NCBI RefSeq assembly: GCF_001411555.2
Contig: NC_049901.1
Span: 11,108,681-11,172,680 of the forward strand
DNA: 64,000 bases
Origin: Juglans regia
Lineage: Eukaryota > Streptophyta > Magnoliopsida > Fagales > Juglandaceae
Direction: 5' to 3'
This document shows, in pieces, positions 22,601 to 35,644 of this stretch. Each line of letters begins with the position of its first letter. The stretch's first letter is position 1. The position numbers were made by a program, and so were the translations under genes. The notes beneath the pieces were generated by a model, which saw nothing but the letters and a program-made list of their open reading frames with translations, was not told where the DNA came from and searched no databases.

Positions 22601-25600
22601 CGAGCTCTTGCTTAAAAGCCACCTCACCTGTTAGAGCAAGGTTGATGGTGATCTGATGGATTTGAGACCCATTGGGTGTGTTTTACATATCCATAACTTG
22701 AAAAAAAAAAGACTTAATTTTCTTACATGCAGATGGTGATTGTTGGTATGCTTTTCTGCAGGTGCCGATGTTGGTGGGTTTTTTGGCAATCCTGAACCTG
22801 AATTATTAGTTCGCTGGTATCAACTTGGTGCCTACTATCCTTTCTTTAGGGCTCATGCTCATCATGACACGAAAAGACGTGAACCATGGTTATTTGGGTA
22901 GGATGTCATCTTCTGTCCAAGTACACTTCCTTATTTTAACGTATATAGAACAAATGAAAAGGGAAAAGAATTTTATTTTCTTGTTATTTTTTTCCTGCCA
23001 TTCTTTTTGAGAATTCAGGTAACCCAATTTTCCAACCAAATTAGTGTTAGCAGTATATATATCTTGCCGGTAAATGGTGAGAATCAAAAGTATGATCCCA
23101 CCACACCCAATGGATTGCCTTTTGCCATACCCAATAGATTGCCTTTTTCCATGTACTATGATGGCAGTGTAGTATTCTATGTGCCGCGGTATTTGGTCTT
23201 TTAGAAACTTGTTCCTTGAAAGTCATTTGTACATAGAGAATTAAGCCTTTTTTGTTTTTTGATGAATAACATAGAGTATTAAGCCTTAAAAAGGCAGACC
23301 AGTTTGATGAGATAATAGCTTTGCTTTATCTGGGAGAATGAATTTAATTGAACAGAAAGACTGCAGGGAGATAACGTTTTCAAATAAGGTGTTACTTAGA
23401 ATGTTTAATACCTGGAGAAATAATCTTCATGGGCTCTTAGGGTCATCATGCACGCTCAAAAGGGAGTTAGGCTGACTTGTGTAGAATGGAACTCCTTGAA
23501 TGGAGTCAAGCAGACTTGTGTTGAATGGAAGTCATTGAAAGACATGAAAACCTGATTTTAAATGTTTGCAGTTGCTTATGCTATAAATATCTCGATATGG
23601 GCATCCGTTTATAACAACTTCCAGTCATATTCTCACCTTGCGTGCATCTTTCATAGTCCCTGCAAGCCTAGTGTATTTACTGATATATGATCTACCCATG
23701 GTCACATCACTGCAGAGAGCGAAATACAGAACTTATCAGAGATGCCATACATGTCCGTTACACGTTAATACCATATTTCTACACATTATTTAGAGAGGCA
23801 AACACAAGTGGTGTTCCTGTTGTGCGTCCACTGTGGATGGAATTCCCTTCCGAGGAAGCTACTTTCAGCAATGATGAGGCTTTCATGGTTGGAAACAGTA
23901 TTCTGGTGCAAGGGATTTATACTGAGGTACTGCAGTGACCATATACTTAGTGCTATATCTGTCTGGACAATTATCTCTATTTATCTCCTTGTTCCTTTTT
24001 TTTTTTTTTTTGATATCCCAAACTAAACTAGGATATCTTCTCAGCGAGCTAAAGTTGCATCAGTGTATTTACCTGGTAGACAATCTTGGTATGACCTGAG
24101 AACTGGAACTTCTTATAGGGGAGGCATGACCCACAAGCTGACTGTCTCTGAAGACACCATTCCTGCCTTTCAAAGGGCTGGAACCATCATACCAAGGAAA
24201 GACCGGTTTCGGCGAAGCTCCACACAGATGGTGAACGATCCTTTTACACTGGTATGTATTTGACATTGATACGACTCGTATAGGCTATCAATCTAATTCT
24301 CAAGTCCTCGTGCATCAGAGTCAATGCACTTCTGACTTTGCAAATGCTTAGCTGTTGGCTTTAGGCACCAACACTATTTGTGTTGGTTCCCACTGTGTCC
24401 TTTGGGTAGCTAATCATAATCAGCAGGTTGCTTTACTCATCCAAAAAAAGAAAAATCAGCAGGTTGCTTTGAAATTTTGGATACAAAGTGCTAGGCTTTC
24501 TGGCATGTGACTGATTCATATTTTTACTTGGAAGTGGGGGAACACGTTTAGTACCCAAGCTGACATGCAACCTAGAAGTTGAAGTTATTTCATTTTTCCA
24601 AGCACCACATTATGTTTGTGCTATTTAGAGTGTTATACATTTTGGTAGAATGGTACTTCATTTGAGCATCACGGTTTGTATTTTGGGTTAAGATCATGAA
24701 GACCTATTAGATTTTAGAACTAGTCCCTTGCATCATTTTACACATCTTTTTGATTACCATGTTCTTGTGGTAGACACATCTTCTACATTGAGATCTGGGA
24801 AAGATTGAATAACTTGTAGATTTGCTATAGAGTTGTGCATTTGATATTGAGTCCCTTCGTCTTAAAATGCATCGCAATAACCATTTAGCCATGAAATTGC
24901 GACACTTGCAAATTTGGGGCTAGGAGGACCCTTCTCAATGAAGCATCGCTATTTTCTTTGTGATTCTGCTAGTAACAACAGTTGTTATTGCTAACTCTAT
25001 GCCATTAACCCCTAGCGGTTGGCTCAAGTGGTAAAGGCCTTTGTCTTGGTGGTATGCTCTCCCTCTAGGTCTAAGGTTCGAATCCTCTTAGGTGCAAACA
25101 ATTCCTAGGGGCCATCGGACTGGAGGATTTTCTCCTTGAATTACCCAAGCGGGAAACTCCCTGCTGAGGGCTTGCGCACCTCCAGAATTAGTCGGAATGC
25201 TGATTTCGGACACCCAATGCCAATAAAAAAAATCCCCATGTCATTAATCACTCCATTATAAATAGCACTAATAACTGTCAGTGCTAATCTCCTTAACGAG
25301 CAAAGCAAATGGTTTTTGTGCTCATCTCTCCTGTCTTCTTTAGGTGATTGCTCTTAATAGCTCTCAAGCAGCTGAAGGTGAACTCTATGTTGATGACGGC
25401 AAAAGCTTTGAATTTGAGCATGGGGCCTACATTCATCGCCGCTTTGTGTTATCAGATGGCAAACTGACGTCTGTGAACCTGGCACCCGCTTCCTCTGGTA
25501 AATCCCGATTTTCATCAGAAACTGTTATTGAGAGAATTATACTGCTAGGACATACTCACAGCCCCAAGAGTGCCCTAATTGAGGTGACAAATCAAAAGGT

Positions 25601-25712
25601 CGACATTGGACTGGGGCCCCTGTGGCTTCAGTGGGGACGTGGCTCTGCTGTTGTAACTGTCCGCAAGCCTGGTATCCGAATTGCAGACGACTGGACGATA
25701 AAATTTTTGTAA
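19662..25712 (+). CDS. PSL5: ER glucosidase II alpha subunit (GH31)
   Basis: Removes the two inner alpha-1,3-linked glucoses from N-glycans in the ER, feeding the calnexin cycle; the family works with a beta subunit that holds it in the ER. Six exons give 926 residues: 19662-21245, 22294-22567, 22762-22897, 23716-23926, 24045-24251 and 25344-25712, all GT-AG. The start at 19662 (or the in-frame Met at 19674) puts a hydrophobic signal peptide first ([16 protein letters not shown], then WKREEF). An upstream ATG in the same frame near 19560 would bury that signal, so I reject it. Next come [32 protein letters not shown] and [16 protein letters not shown]. The GH31 nucleophile motif WNDMNEPS puts Asp at about 517, and [11 protein letters not shown] puts the acid/base Asp at about 593. 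The C-terminal beta domains end DDWTIKFL. The first exon alone is 1584 bp. A SINE lies in the last intron. PSL5/RSW3 is the Arabidopsis name. Confidence 0.95.
21665..21750 (-). mobile_element. LINE 3' tail in glucosidase II intron 1
   Basis: A poly-T run then ACAAGTAAGAAGAAGTTTTATTAA and ATAGGCGAAGCCCATG is the reversed LINE 3' end (compare 38870 onwards). It is heavily 5'-truncated and antisense to the gene. The rest of intron 21246-22293 shows nothing that I recognise. Confidence 0.65.
25009..25237 (+). mobile_element. tRNA-derived SINE, copy 3, with target duplication
   Basis: Best-preserved copy: A-box GGCTCAAGTGG at 25021-25031, B-box GGTTCGAATCC at 25075-25085, tail CCAATGCCAATAAAAAAAA. 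Flanking direct repeats ATGCCATTAA (24999-25008) and ATGTCATTAA (25238-25247) match at nine of ten positions. It is inserted in sense orientation in glucosidase II intron 24252-25343. Confidence 0.88.
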
Positions 25713-27291
25713 GAATGTTGACGTAGATGGCTTTTTGTCCTAGCGGGATGAAATCTCTCCTATGTTTCTGGTACGATCATTATCGATGGAATTCTTTCCG
25801 TCATTGTGAATGGTGGTGGCGAAATCTGGAACTCAGAACTATGTATAAAGTTACATGATACACATTACAGAAACTTATAAGGGCAATTCTATCTAATTCC
25901 TTGACTGTTGTTACTATCCTGTGGAAGCATAAAAAATATGAAACGATGAAAGAAAGAAATGAAGGAAGAAAATGCCCTGTTGATGAGATGTTTAAAGGCA
26001 AGATGCCCTGTTTACTATTCTAACTTTGTACCTAGCAAACAATCAAAGTTTATTTACCTTCCCCAGCTGCTGTGGCCATGTTAAGTTCAATCATTGATTC
26101 CAGGAGGAAAGGGTGGGGACTAGGGACTGTCCCCCATTTCTGTCGCTTCTGTAAACCTTAAACTGTGGAAACTGACGTTGCAATTTTCATCTGCGAGGCT
26201 CATCATCCACTTCCTCGATCTAGAAATAAGATCCTAACCTCTGTTGATACTCAATTTCAAGTTATAATCGGAGACAGGCTAAGGTTTACAGGGGAAAAGC
26301 CACTGAAACTTTTTACGGTGAAACAGAGCTTGTGGGTCTTTCTTTCTTTGAGGTGGGACAAAGAAAAATCATAAAATTTTAACTGAAAATTCTAAAACAA
26401 GAAGATTGAAAGCATATATAAGAGATCCATATTCCAGTTTACCATCAGCTTTATATATAGAACAAAGATGGATTTGGAGATCAAGGGTGGGGACGTGGGG
26501 TTACTGTTGTATAGTCTACTATGAGGTTTCGTCAAGGGGGAAAAAAAAGGAAAAAGAGTGATTTATCAGGGTGAAGTATCTAATTTAATAATGGAGAAGG
26601 ACTTTTCTGGCATATAAACTCTTGAGACTATGAAGTCAATCTGCAAATAATGGAAAATCAAATAATTTGTTCTATAGAGGAAAAGGTTTTGCCAAACAAT
26701 TCAAATTCAAACGAATCATGAAACCAAACATAATTAATACTGTATGGAGATATCAATGACGAATCAAATGATCTATGTGATTAGTATGTTTCATGATATT
26801 GTGGGAGCTAATTTATAAAGATCATCGAGAAGAAGATAGAAAGTTGAAATAATTGGAGAATGGGACCAAAACTCAGCTAAATCCCATGTGTTTCGATGCC
26901 TTGCCAGAACACTGCCATCCTCAATCATGCATGCAGCATTTTCAGAAAATAAAGACGATATGATTATTTTCTGGTCTTAGAATCGATCATCATAAACTTT
27001 TAGATGCTAAGTGGGTACTGTGAGTTGGAAATTAGATGCACAGTCGTACTGGATATGGACATTTTTAATTAATGGAGACCTGCATGAAAGGATCGATAGA
27101 CAGCTGGCAAGGTATGGACTACTTCGAAAAGTCTCCATGCATGCATTTAAGATCACATTTCAAGCTTTTCTCAGACAACAAGAATCTAACAATATAAGGT
27201 CGATCGGCAAAAGCGAGTGATTGTTTTTTGTTTCCTAAAATTACCTAAGCACTAAAATTAAAGACGCCCCCATACCCAACATGGATCTGAG

Positions 27292-27311
27292 AGAGAGAGA
27301 GAGAGAGAGAA
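27292..27311 (+). repeat. (GA)n microsatellite
   Basis: A GAGAGA run of about 20 bp is followed 20 bp later by a short TA and CA repeat (27330-27358). Confidence 0.85.
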
Positions 27312-29021
27312 TTCACTTATGTAGTTTTCAATATATATATATATACACACAGACACACAAGAACAAAGCCAAAGATATTGGAACATCTCAACTATATCTT
27401 GACGATATTGGTTAGCATGTTTGGAAGATCTTTGGAATTGGACAAGTACTCTTGCTTCTTGGGTTACGTACGTTGTACACTAAATAATTTGGTCATGACT
27501 AATTAAATTAATACCTCCAACTTTCTAATATCTTAATCTCAAAGCTAAGCAAGTAATTATACAAAATTAATAGTACGATCTGATCAGCTAGCTAGCTGAC
27601 TGCTGATCTCTAATGATTCACAAGGCCGGCGGCCGAGAAACAATTGTCAACAAGCCGGCGGCCAAAGAAATCAAGTGCCATGAAAAATCATTGATTCATT
27701 AGCTAACTTATTAAATTTATGCGTGTGTGTGTCTCATGGGGGGCGCTGCAACAATGATTTAACTGTGTCAAAACAGTTTGGACATATTTTCCCATCTTCT
27801 GCTTATAATAATAATAGGGTCTAGCTTCAAATAGGTTTCGAATTGTTATCTTAATTAATTACTCTAACATGGTTAAGGGTTTTCAGATAACCAAGTTTAG
27901 AGCTCAAAAACTATGATGATGATGATGATGATGATCAGGAGTACTACCCTTCGATCGACTCAAGCTCGAAGTGCCAACAGCAAGCTCAATCATAGACTTT
28001 ATGAGAACTTGGGCCGTCTAGCTTACGAGGTTTGATAAGTATGACAAGAGTATCATACAGTACTAAAATTTCATGTTCCTTTTAACATCCAGAACAGATC
28101 ACTTGGGAATTCGTTTTGTAATCATCGATCGATCCCATATTAATGGCTATACGTAGTACTGGCCAGTGGGTGTGAAGAAACACGTACGTTCATAAACTGC
28201 AGTAACCCACTGAGTAAAAGCATATATATTATATAGCTATAGTACTAGCTAGCTAGCTCGATCTGCAGATAAATCAAAATATATAATTGGGTGCAGAGTG
28301 CAGACCACAACCCCAAACCCAGGAGGAAAAATCAAATAAACAAATAAACCGAAAGTAACCAAAGATCATACCCACCGTTGAGAGTACTCCAAGCTCATCA
28401 TGTAGTGGGGTACCTATCCAATATGACCTTGCAATCCCATGCTAATTAAAATGCTTGGCCACCCTTCCACAAGGGCCAGTGGCCTCCAATTATTAGATTC
28501 TGAGGACTTAATTCAGAATATATGTAAATATATATAGCGCCTTTGTTACAAGTGTCAATTAGAGGAGCATTAATATATGGCACAGGTTGTGCAATATTGC
28601 TTGCTGGTCCACCGGATCGTCTAGCTAGCTAGCTAGGTAGCTATGGAGTGGAACTCATGTGGAAGGATAGAAAGCTAGCTAGCTGTACGTATAGGCCAAT
28701 CATCTCAACCGAGCGCCAAATGTCAACTTGACGATCCAAGACCTAACATGACTCAAGCTGCGCACTTAATTTTGTGGTCAATCTCTTAAACCCCACTTTC
28801 AATGGTAGTTCTTTCGAGTTAACATCACTTCATGAAATGATGCCTTCCCACTGATCTGCACTGTCCCGCCCATCGATCATATATACTAAAATATCCTCGC
28901 CTTGATCAGATGTCAAACGTCGATATAGATCTATATAATTAATGAACCAATTAATTATTAAGTAATTGAAAAGGAGAATTCAAACCTCAAAGATACTTGA
29001 TCCCCAGCTAGCTAGCTAGTA

Positions 29022-29022
<1 letters not shown>

Positions 29023-29055
<33 letters not shown>

Positions 29056-29110
29056 AGCATTCCAACATGATCGGTTCTCCAATTACTATATATATATATA
29101 TATATATATA
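29023..29110 (+). repeat. Two (TA)n arrays flanking a short unique segment
   Basis: TA runs at about 29023-29052 and 29087-29110 surround a 34-bp segment (GGAGCATTCCAACATG onward). Each run is self-complementary, so the pair can fold into a cruciform. Confidence 0.85.
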
Positions 29111-30063
29111 TCTTTCCTCAGTTTTTGGGCACCAATTGCCAATGAGCATCAGATACTGTTTGTTTCCATAATGAGTTTTTCTTTCCAATATAATAATGAA
29201 CGGTCCTCTTAATGTTTCGACTCTTTTAAAGGAAAGTTTTATGGACGCACCTAATTTGAGGAGTCCTTCATCAGGCTTCAACAGCCTGCAGTAAATTAAA
29301 CACACATGATTTCTTTCTTACTGATCATGATTTATTTATTTATTTATTCGATTAAGAAACTCTGTGTTTGTAGAACGTTCTTTGAACCCAGCTGGATCGT
29401 TTTCTTCATCCATTCATACATATTGCATGCATGATTCGAGAGATCCCAACTGTTAATGCTTAGATCACCTATAATATTCAAGCAAGTGATGATATAGTAA
29501 TACTGGAAACCAATTAACATGGCTAGCTCATGCATGCATGCGTAACGTCCTCACAATATTCATGAGAACATTATATATATACATTAAATATCAAATAATT
29601 TTGAGTGTAGTAAATATATATATAGTACTACTATTTATTAGAGAATCCATGGAGTACTTCAGAGATCACGATCGAGCTTAACAGTAGCGAATCCAATCAA
29701 ACACATAAAGATGCATTGAACAACAAAGGTACGGAGGAGGAGGAAAAGCATAAATTCTTCTCCTTTAATTATAAGGATGGAGGGAGGCAATACACTTGAC
29801 AAGTCAATACAAAAGTACTGATGATCTTCTGTTATATATGAATTAGAATACAATATTCTTCTGAAAGTGGTTTCCAACACTAGCCATTATCAATGTCTCT
29901 GAGTACTATATTAATCTTGAAAGACCAAACCAAAAGAAATTGCAGCAATATATATAGAGGCTCCTTCACCCATCTGTTTTTTTATTTTACCTCTTTTGTA
30001 CATATATTTTTTAGTTCCTCTGTCTGAGGGAGGGGGCTTTTGAATAATGCAGGTGAGACACTG

Positions 30064-30067
<4 letters not shown>

Positions 30068-30103
<36 letters not shown>
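30068..30103 (+). repeat. (TA)n microsatellite
   Basis: About 36 bp of uninterrupted TA, followed about 35 bp further on by a second shorter TA run. Confidence 0.9.
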
Positions 30104-30108
<5 letters not shown>

Positions 30109-30795
30109 TTTGGTTTTGGCTTAATTATATGGTGCATATATATATATATATGCTAAGTGCATGGTTTGGCCGCATTGATCTTGATTAATTAAGTACTAGA
30201 AAATAATATTGCCTAGTGGCCAATTGGGGTAATTGATAGTTTTTGTATGGTGTGTATCTAATATGTTCGTTGTTAGACAAAGACACTTAAATTTAATTAT
30301 AGGACCGACCGACCGATAATCATATTGAGTAGTACTATGGATGCAAGCCTTGGGGTCAAGTGGAGACCACAATGATTTGAGTACCATTACATTAATTTGC
30401 ACAATATTTGACATAAAGTTAGGTCAAATATATAATGATCCTCATGACTCAAAAGCAACCTTAGCACAATCCCATGAACTTAGACATCTCTTTTATGAGA
30501 ATTAAGATGTCGATCGGTTGGTGGTACTCTTTTTTTTTGGGTCCTCTTCCTTTTTCATCTATTATTGTTCATAGACTAGTTATAAGAAAACTGTTTATTT
30601 GTGGCCAGTTATTTTCTATAAAAATGATTATTTCTTGCTAAAATGTGTCTGTTTTCGTTGTAAATAGTAATTATCGTTTCAAATAATTCGTCATAAATAT
30701 TCATTTTTCTTTTAAGTACTTATAAGTTAAACCTAGCTTTTAAGGGCACATGTAGGAAGCATTCTTCTTCTACTTTTTTTTACTAGTTTGTCTTA

Positions 30796-30802
<7 letters not shown>

Positions 30803-30834
<32 letters not shown>
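30803..30834 (+). repeat. (TA)n microsatellite
   Basis: About 32 bp of TA repeat in the intergenic region before the permease gene. Confidence 0.9.
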
Positions 30835-30836
<2 letters not shown>

Positions 30837-30937
30837 TACTAATTAGCACGCGCCACTAAGGCTAGAGTGCAACTCAAAGTTCATGCCCGTACTATCACTT
30901 TTTTTTTTTCTAATAAATCTTCCTTGTTACAATTCAA

Positions 30938-30938
<1 letters not shown>

Positions 30939-30984
<46 letters not shown>
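30939..30984 (+). repeat. Compound (CA)n(TA)n microsatellite
   Basis: A CACACA run passes directly into a TATATA run. Similar shorter compound CA/TA tracts recur near 31220 and 31402. Confidence 0.9.
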
Positions 30985-30987
<3 letters not shown>

Positions 30988-31630
30988 GAAGTATTAGATA
31001 ATTTCAAAGAATCGACATGCAGTATTTTTATTTTGTCATAAAATGTTATATCATTCAAAATTAATATTTATATTAACAATTATATATATATATAATAATG
31101 TAACATTAATTTGTGATAGTATTGTGATAGGATGGAAATTAACAACCTGGCTGTCATCCACGATAAGATTCCAAACGTACATGATACACATGCATACATA
31201 CTTATATATAAATATATATATATAAATATATATGTGTGTGTGGATTAAATTCGAATCATCATCTCTATACCGCATAATCACACACCACACATGATTTTTT
31301 TTTTTTTTAACAAGTATCATGTGATGTAAGAATTGATAAGTAGAAGAATTTAATTAATTTAATAAAAAAAAGTATGATATGTGGAATGATAAATAACAAA
31401 ACACACACATATATTTATATATATATATATATATGCAGCATTGATCACTTGAAGATAGTAAATTAAGAAAGTAGAGAGATTTGACCCAAAAATGTTTTTT
31501 AATGGGTTTAATGGGATGGTTGAAAAGAGTGGAATTTTGGGTGGATCGTTGACTACCCAGTCATATTGGGTCTTAGGTTCACGTGGCCTGTCATGGGTTT
31601 CACTTTCTTTACATTATTATTATTGTTTTA

Positions 31631-31802
31631 AGAGTAATGCTAGAGAGAAGTTATTATAGTAGTGTATATTTTGCACTCATTGTATAGCTACTTTTAATTA
31701 ATTGTTCCTAACACTCACTTAGAGAGTTGTGTGGTCTAGATAATGTCACATCATGTGTACAAAATGAATACTCCTAATAGTAACTTCTATCTATATTTAT
31801 TC
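31631..31802. mobile_element. hAT-like MITE, 172 bp, with 8-bp target duplication
   Basis: A perfect 8-bp direct repeat TTGTTTTA (31623-31630 and 31803-31810) flanks an AT-rich element with no coding. The ends are imperfect inverted repeats: left AGAGTAATGCTAGAGAGAAG, right end reversed GAATAAATATAGATAGAAG. An 8-bp duplication is the hAT signature. It ends about 385 bp upstream of the permease start codon, so it lies in or near its promoter. Confidence 0.75.
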
Positions 31803-32186
31803 TTGTTTTAATATTCATGAAAGCTGCTATATTAATATACCCTCGTTCCGTCCCTTGAGGTACCACTGCTATCTCTCACTACTCCATCCTTAATTTCCTC
31901 TTCGATCAAAACTGTTCTCATTCTCTCTCTGTCCTTGATCTTCTCCTTGTTCTTCAGGGTTAGGTTGTGCATGCAAATTATCAACTACTACAGCGGGTTA
32001 GGTTTTGAATGCATCTCAAACTTACCCATCTTGGCTGCCAACCTCCTACGTACTAATTCATATTAAGCTTTCCTTTGGACATTAGGGAAAGAAAATAACC
32101 AAAAAAAAAAAATCAGTTTCCAGCTTCTTTGTTTAATTCTCACAAATATCCTCTGATATTCTTGGTTTCGATTCAATCAAATTAAG

Positions 32187-34319
32187 ATGGGTGAGAACGC
32201 TGCCACAAAGAACCACCACCACCACCACCAAGTTTTTGACATCTCCATAGATGTGCTTCCTCAGAGTGGCTCCAAATGCTTTGACGACGATGGTCGTCTC
32301 AAACGAACCGGTAAATATACATCTAACCTAGCCTGCTCCACTTCAAATCTATACTATGTTCCTGCACTGTCCTTAAAATCTTGAGTCTTTAGCCGCTTAA
32401 CATCTTTCTTATGGTCATATTATCTGATATCAACCTGCAGGGACTCTTTGGACTGCAAGTGCTCACATAATAACAGCTGTGATTGGATCCGGGGTGCTAT
32501 CCTTAGCCTGGGCCATAGCTCAGCTAGGATGGATTGCTGGCCCAGCTGTGATGCTCCTGTTCTCCTTTGTCGGTTTCTACACTTCATCACTGCTTGCAGA
32601 CTGTTACCGTGCCGGTGACCCCGTCTCCGGCAAGAGAAACTATACTTACATGGAAGCAGTCCGGTCCATTCTTGGTATAAACTTGAGAACCTGAACAGTA
32701 GGGTTATTAATTTAAACCAATAACCACGTACGTACGGATCGTGAGGATCTAATTTCAATGTTCTAATATACGTACGTGCATTATCTTTGTCAGGTGAAGC
32801 TAAGGTCAAGGCTTGTGGATTTATTCAGTATATGAATCTTTTTGGAATAGCCATTGGATACACTATCGCGGCATCTATAAGCATGATGTGAGTCGAATAT
32901 TATCCAAGAAGAACTAGTGTATTTTTATTTTCTAATTATTTCTAATTTCTTTCTCGATACAATTAATTATATTGCGTTCTAATTACTAATTGGAAATGTT
33001 TGTTAAGGATTTTGAATAATTTTAATTGACTGACACAGGGCAATCAAGCGTTCTAATTGTTTTCATGAGAGTGGCGGGGAGAACCCATGTCACATGTCGA
33101 GCAATCCATACATGATCTTGTTTGGTGTAACTGAAATCTTGTTTTCTCAAATCCCGGACTTCGATCAAATATGGTGGCTATCAATTGTCGCCGCTGTGAT
33201 GTCTTTTACTTATTCTTCAATTGGTCTAGGACTTGGAATTGCCCAAGTTGCAGGTTGAAAAACCGCTTCATGTCAAGTTTTCTGAAATAAGTTTGTTGAA
33301 ATTCAATGATTCTAATATGCATGTGTGTGTGTGTATATATATAAACTGACTCTTACGCTTTTTTCTTAACTGATGAGCAGCTACGGGAACTTTAAGGGGC
33401 AGTCTCACCGGAATAAGTATTAATACTGTGTCCCAAACCCAAAAGCTGTTGAGGAGTTTCCAGGCTCTAGGCGACATAGCCTTTGCTTACTCTTTTTCTG
33501 CCATCCTTATTGAAATTCAGGTATATTTTTTTCCTTTGGAATTTTGGGATTAGAAACAATTAAGAATATATATAATATCAAAGGCTTAAAACCTATATAA
33601 ATATGATTATATATATATATATATATGTATGTGTCTGTATGTTTATTAATCCATCCTTTCTTCAGGACACAATCAAATCTCCACCATCAGAAGCAAAGAC
33701 AATGAAGAAGGCCACGTTACTCAGCGTTTCTGTGACGACCGTATTTTACATGCTTTGTGGCTGCATGGGTTATGCAGCTTTTGGTGACCTTGCACCAGGA
33801 AATCTCCTCACTGGTTTTGGTTTCTACAACCCTTTTTGGCTTCTTGATATTGCTAATGCTGCTATAGTGATCCATCTGGTGGGAGCATATCAAGTTTTCT
33901 GCCAACCTATCTTTGCTTTCATCGAGAAAAGGGCCAAGCAAAAATGGCCTGAAAGCGGATTCATCACCAAGGAATTTGCAATCCCAATCCCAGGTTGTGG
34001 CCAATATAGCCTAAACCTCTTCCGTTTGGTTTGGAGAACGATGTTTGTGGTCTTAACCACCGTTATATCAATGTTGCTTCCCTTCTTCAATGATGTCGTG
34101 GGAATTATTGGGGCACTTGGGTTTTGGCCTTTAACTGTCTATTTTCCCGTGGAGATGTATATTGCACAGAAGAATATACCAAAGTGGAGCACTAGATGGA
34201 TATGCCTACAAATCTTAAGCATTTCTTGCCTTGCAATATCAGTTGCTGCGGCTGCCGGTTCAATTGCGGGTGTCATGCTTGACCTCAAGGCCTACAGACC
34301 ATTCAAAACCAGCTACTGA
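32187..34319 (+). CDS. AAP2: Amino acid permease, AAP2-like
   Basis: AAPs are plasma-membrane proton/amino-acid symporters of the AAAP family that load amino acids into and between phloem and xylem. Six GT-AG exons give 486 residues: 32187-32310, 32441-32674, 32794-32887, 33039-33253, 33381-33520 and 33666-34319. The cytoplasmic N-terminus MGENAATKN plus a five-His run and KCFDDDGRLKRTG is typical of the AAP2/3/4 group and closest to AAP2. The first membrane helix is ASAHIITAVIGSGVLSLAWA. Family blocks KRNYTYMEAVRSILG, GYTIAASISMMAIKRSNCFH, SNPYMILFGVTEI, QALGDIAFAYSFS, FGDLAPGNLLTGFGFYNP and GALGFWPLTVYFPVEMYI follow in order, about ten helices in all, ending AYRPFKTSY. The length equals the usual 480-490. 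The gene is compact (2.1 kb) and free of insertions. Paralogue naming (AAP2 against AAP3/4) is moderate. Confidence 0.93.
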
Positions 34320-34686
34320 TCATGATCTCATTCTCTGGGCGTCTTTTGGATCAACTTACCATTGAACAAAAAGACCAAAAAAAATATATATATTTATATT
34401 TCAGTTGATCCATGTAAATGAAACATTAACCTAATTAATGTGGTTGGTGTTGGTGTGGTTTGATTTATGTAGTTTTATTTCAATCTTTCATTTAAAGGCT
34501 TCTGGTTTCAAAAATCAGAAATCAAAAATCAAAGAGAGGAATGTACGTACTTTGTATGTAATTTATTTATGTGAAATCGAAAAAATGTGCATCCGCTTCT
34601 TCTAGTTCATGATCCGATCAGTTCCAGGAAAATTTAGATGAAAAATGATCTTATATATCACTCTTGTACCATGCACTTAATTTATC
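34320..34686. other. Permease 3' flank
   Basis: AT-rich sequence after the permease stop codon, presumably the 3' UTR and polyadenylation region. No specific element was recognised before the MITE that starts at 34687. Confidence 0.6.
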
Positions 34687-35282
34687 AGAGCATTCACATT
34701 GGGTTTCCTATAAAATTCCCTATAATTTAGCTAAAAAGGACACTTCTATAATTTTTTCTTAAATTTTACCCATCTTTTAAAAATCTTCTACATCTCATTC
34801 CGTATTATTTCTCAATTCTATTAAAATAATATTCTTCTATTCTTTCTTTATTACTTTTTTCTCTCACTTCCATTTACAAATTTAACTACTTAATATTTTT
34901 TCTTATATTTTGAACTATTACTATAGTGAATATTTTAAACAAAAATTTAAATTATTTTTTTACGGGTTTGATAATATTTTTAAAATTATTATTTTTATAT
35001 TTTAGTAATTATTTAAATTATTTTTAAAATTATTATTTAAAACTATAATAAATATGGGTATAAGAAAAAATGTAATTGATTAGAAGAAGAATGTATTTTA
35101 TTTATTAGAATAAAATATTAATAAAAGATAATTTAGGAGATAAACAGTAGTTCCCTATATCCTAAACCAAAATTCTAAAATAGGGAATGGGATGGGAGAA
35201 GGTTTTTGAGCTTTTTCTTAAATTATTTCCTATAATTTAGGAATAATATATAGTGATATAGGAATGCGGATGAGGATGCTCT
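34687..35282. mobile_element. MITE-like element, about 596 bp
   Basis: Terminal inverted repeats: left AGAGCATTCACATTGGG, right end reversed AGAGCATCCTCATCCGC. Subterminal CCTATAATTTAG occurs at both ends (TTTCCTATAATTTAGGAAT near 35230). The inside is extremely AT-rich without coding. No clear target duplication. It lies about 370 bp downstream of the permease stop. Confidence 0.65.
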
Positions 35283-35644
35283 CATATAGACTATACCAAA
35301 GAGATGATACTGTTCATCAACTTTTAAATTTAAAAAGATAATTAAAGATAATAATTTAATAATAATAAAAATGACACTAGATAGTGAGATGATGAAAGTG
35401 ATACGAGAAAATGATACGTGCGTAGTAGCTTCTACTTTAAGAAATCTAACAACAAAAAATATTTAGATTAACGGACGGGGGAGCTAGCTGAGCGTCGACG
35501 ATCATGACAAATTAAAGCCAAGGCCAGCCGTAACAAGCCACCATATAGCAATTGAAGTGGTACGTACGTATAACACCGCACCTAGAAGAACGACTGTTTC
35601 ATGACTCATCCAGCATGACCGAGCGTTGGCTATATTATTGACGA

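Larger units (their letters stand above)
25713..31622. other. Long AT-rich intergenic region
   Basis: About 5.9 kb between the glucosidase II stop codon and the permease gene. Open frames here are short and look random; none shows a family motif, and two are simply TA repeats read as Tyr-Ile. The region holds many GCTAGCTAGC and CGATCGATC palindromes (28249, 28621, 28673, 29005), a GATGAT run at 27914-27936, GA and CA repeats, and a pair of CAAGSCCGGCGGCC-like motifs at 27621 and 27651. An ncRNA could hide here, but I cannot support one. Confidence 0.7.

Noticed and set aside
25021..25085. A tRNA gene suggested by A-box and B-box sequences
   Set aside because: The same head occurs with a common body and A-rich tail in several places and with target duplications; it is a SINE, and no full cloverleaf can be drawn.
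29012..30108. Open frames with Tyr-Ile runs in the intergenic region
   Set aside because: They are translations of TA microsatellites with no other coding signal.
32209..32235. His-rich (CAC)n stretch in the permease N-terminus as a special metal site
   Set aside because: A His run at this place is usual in AAP2-like proteins and arises from a CAC repeat.
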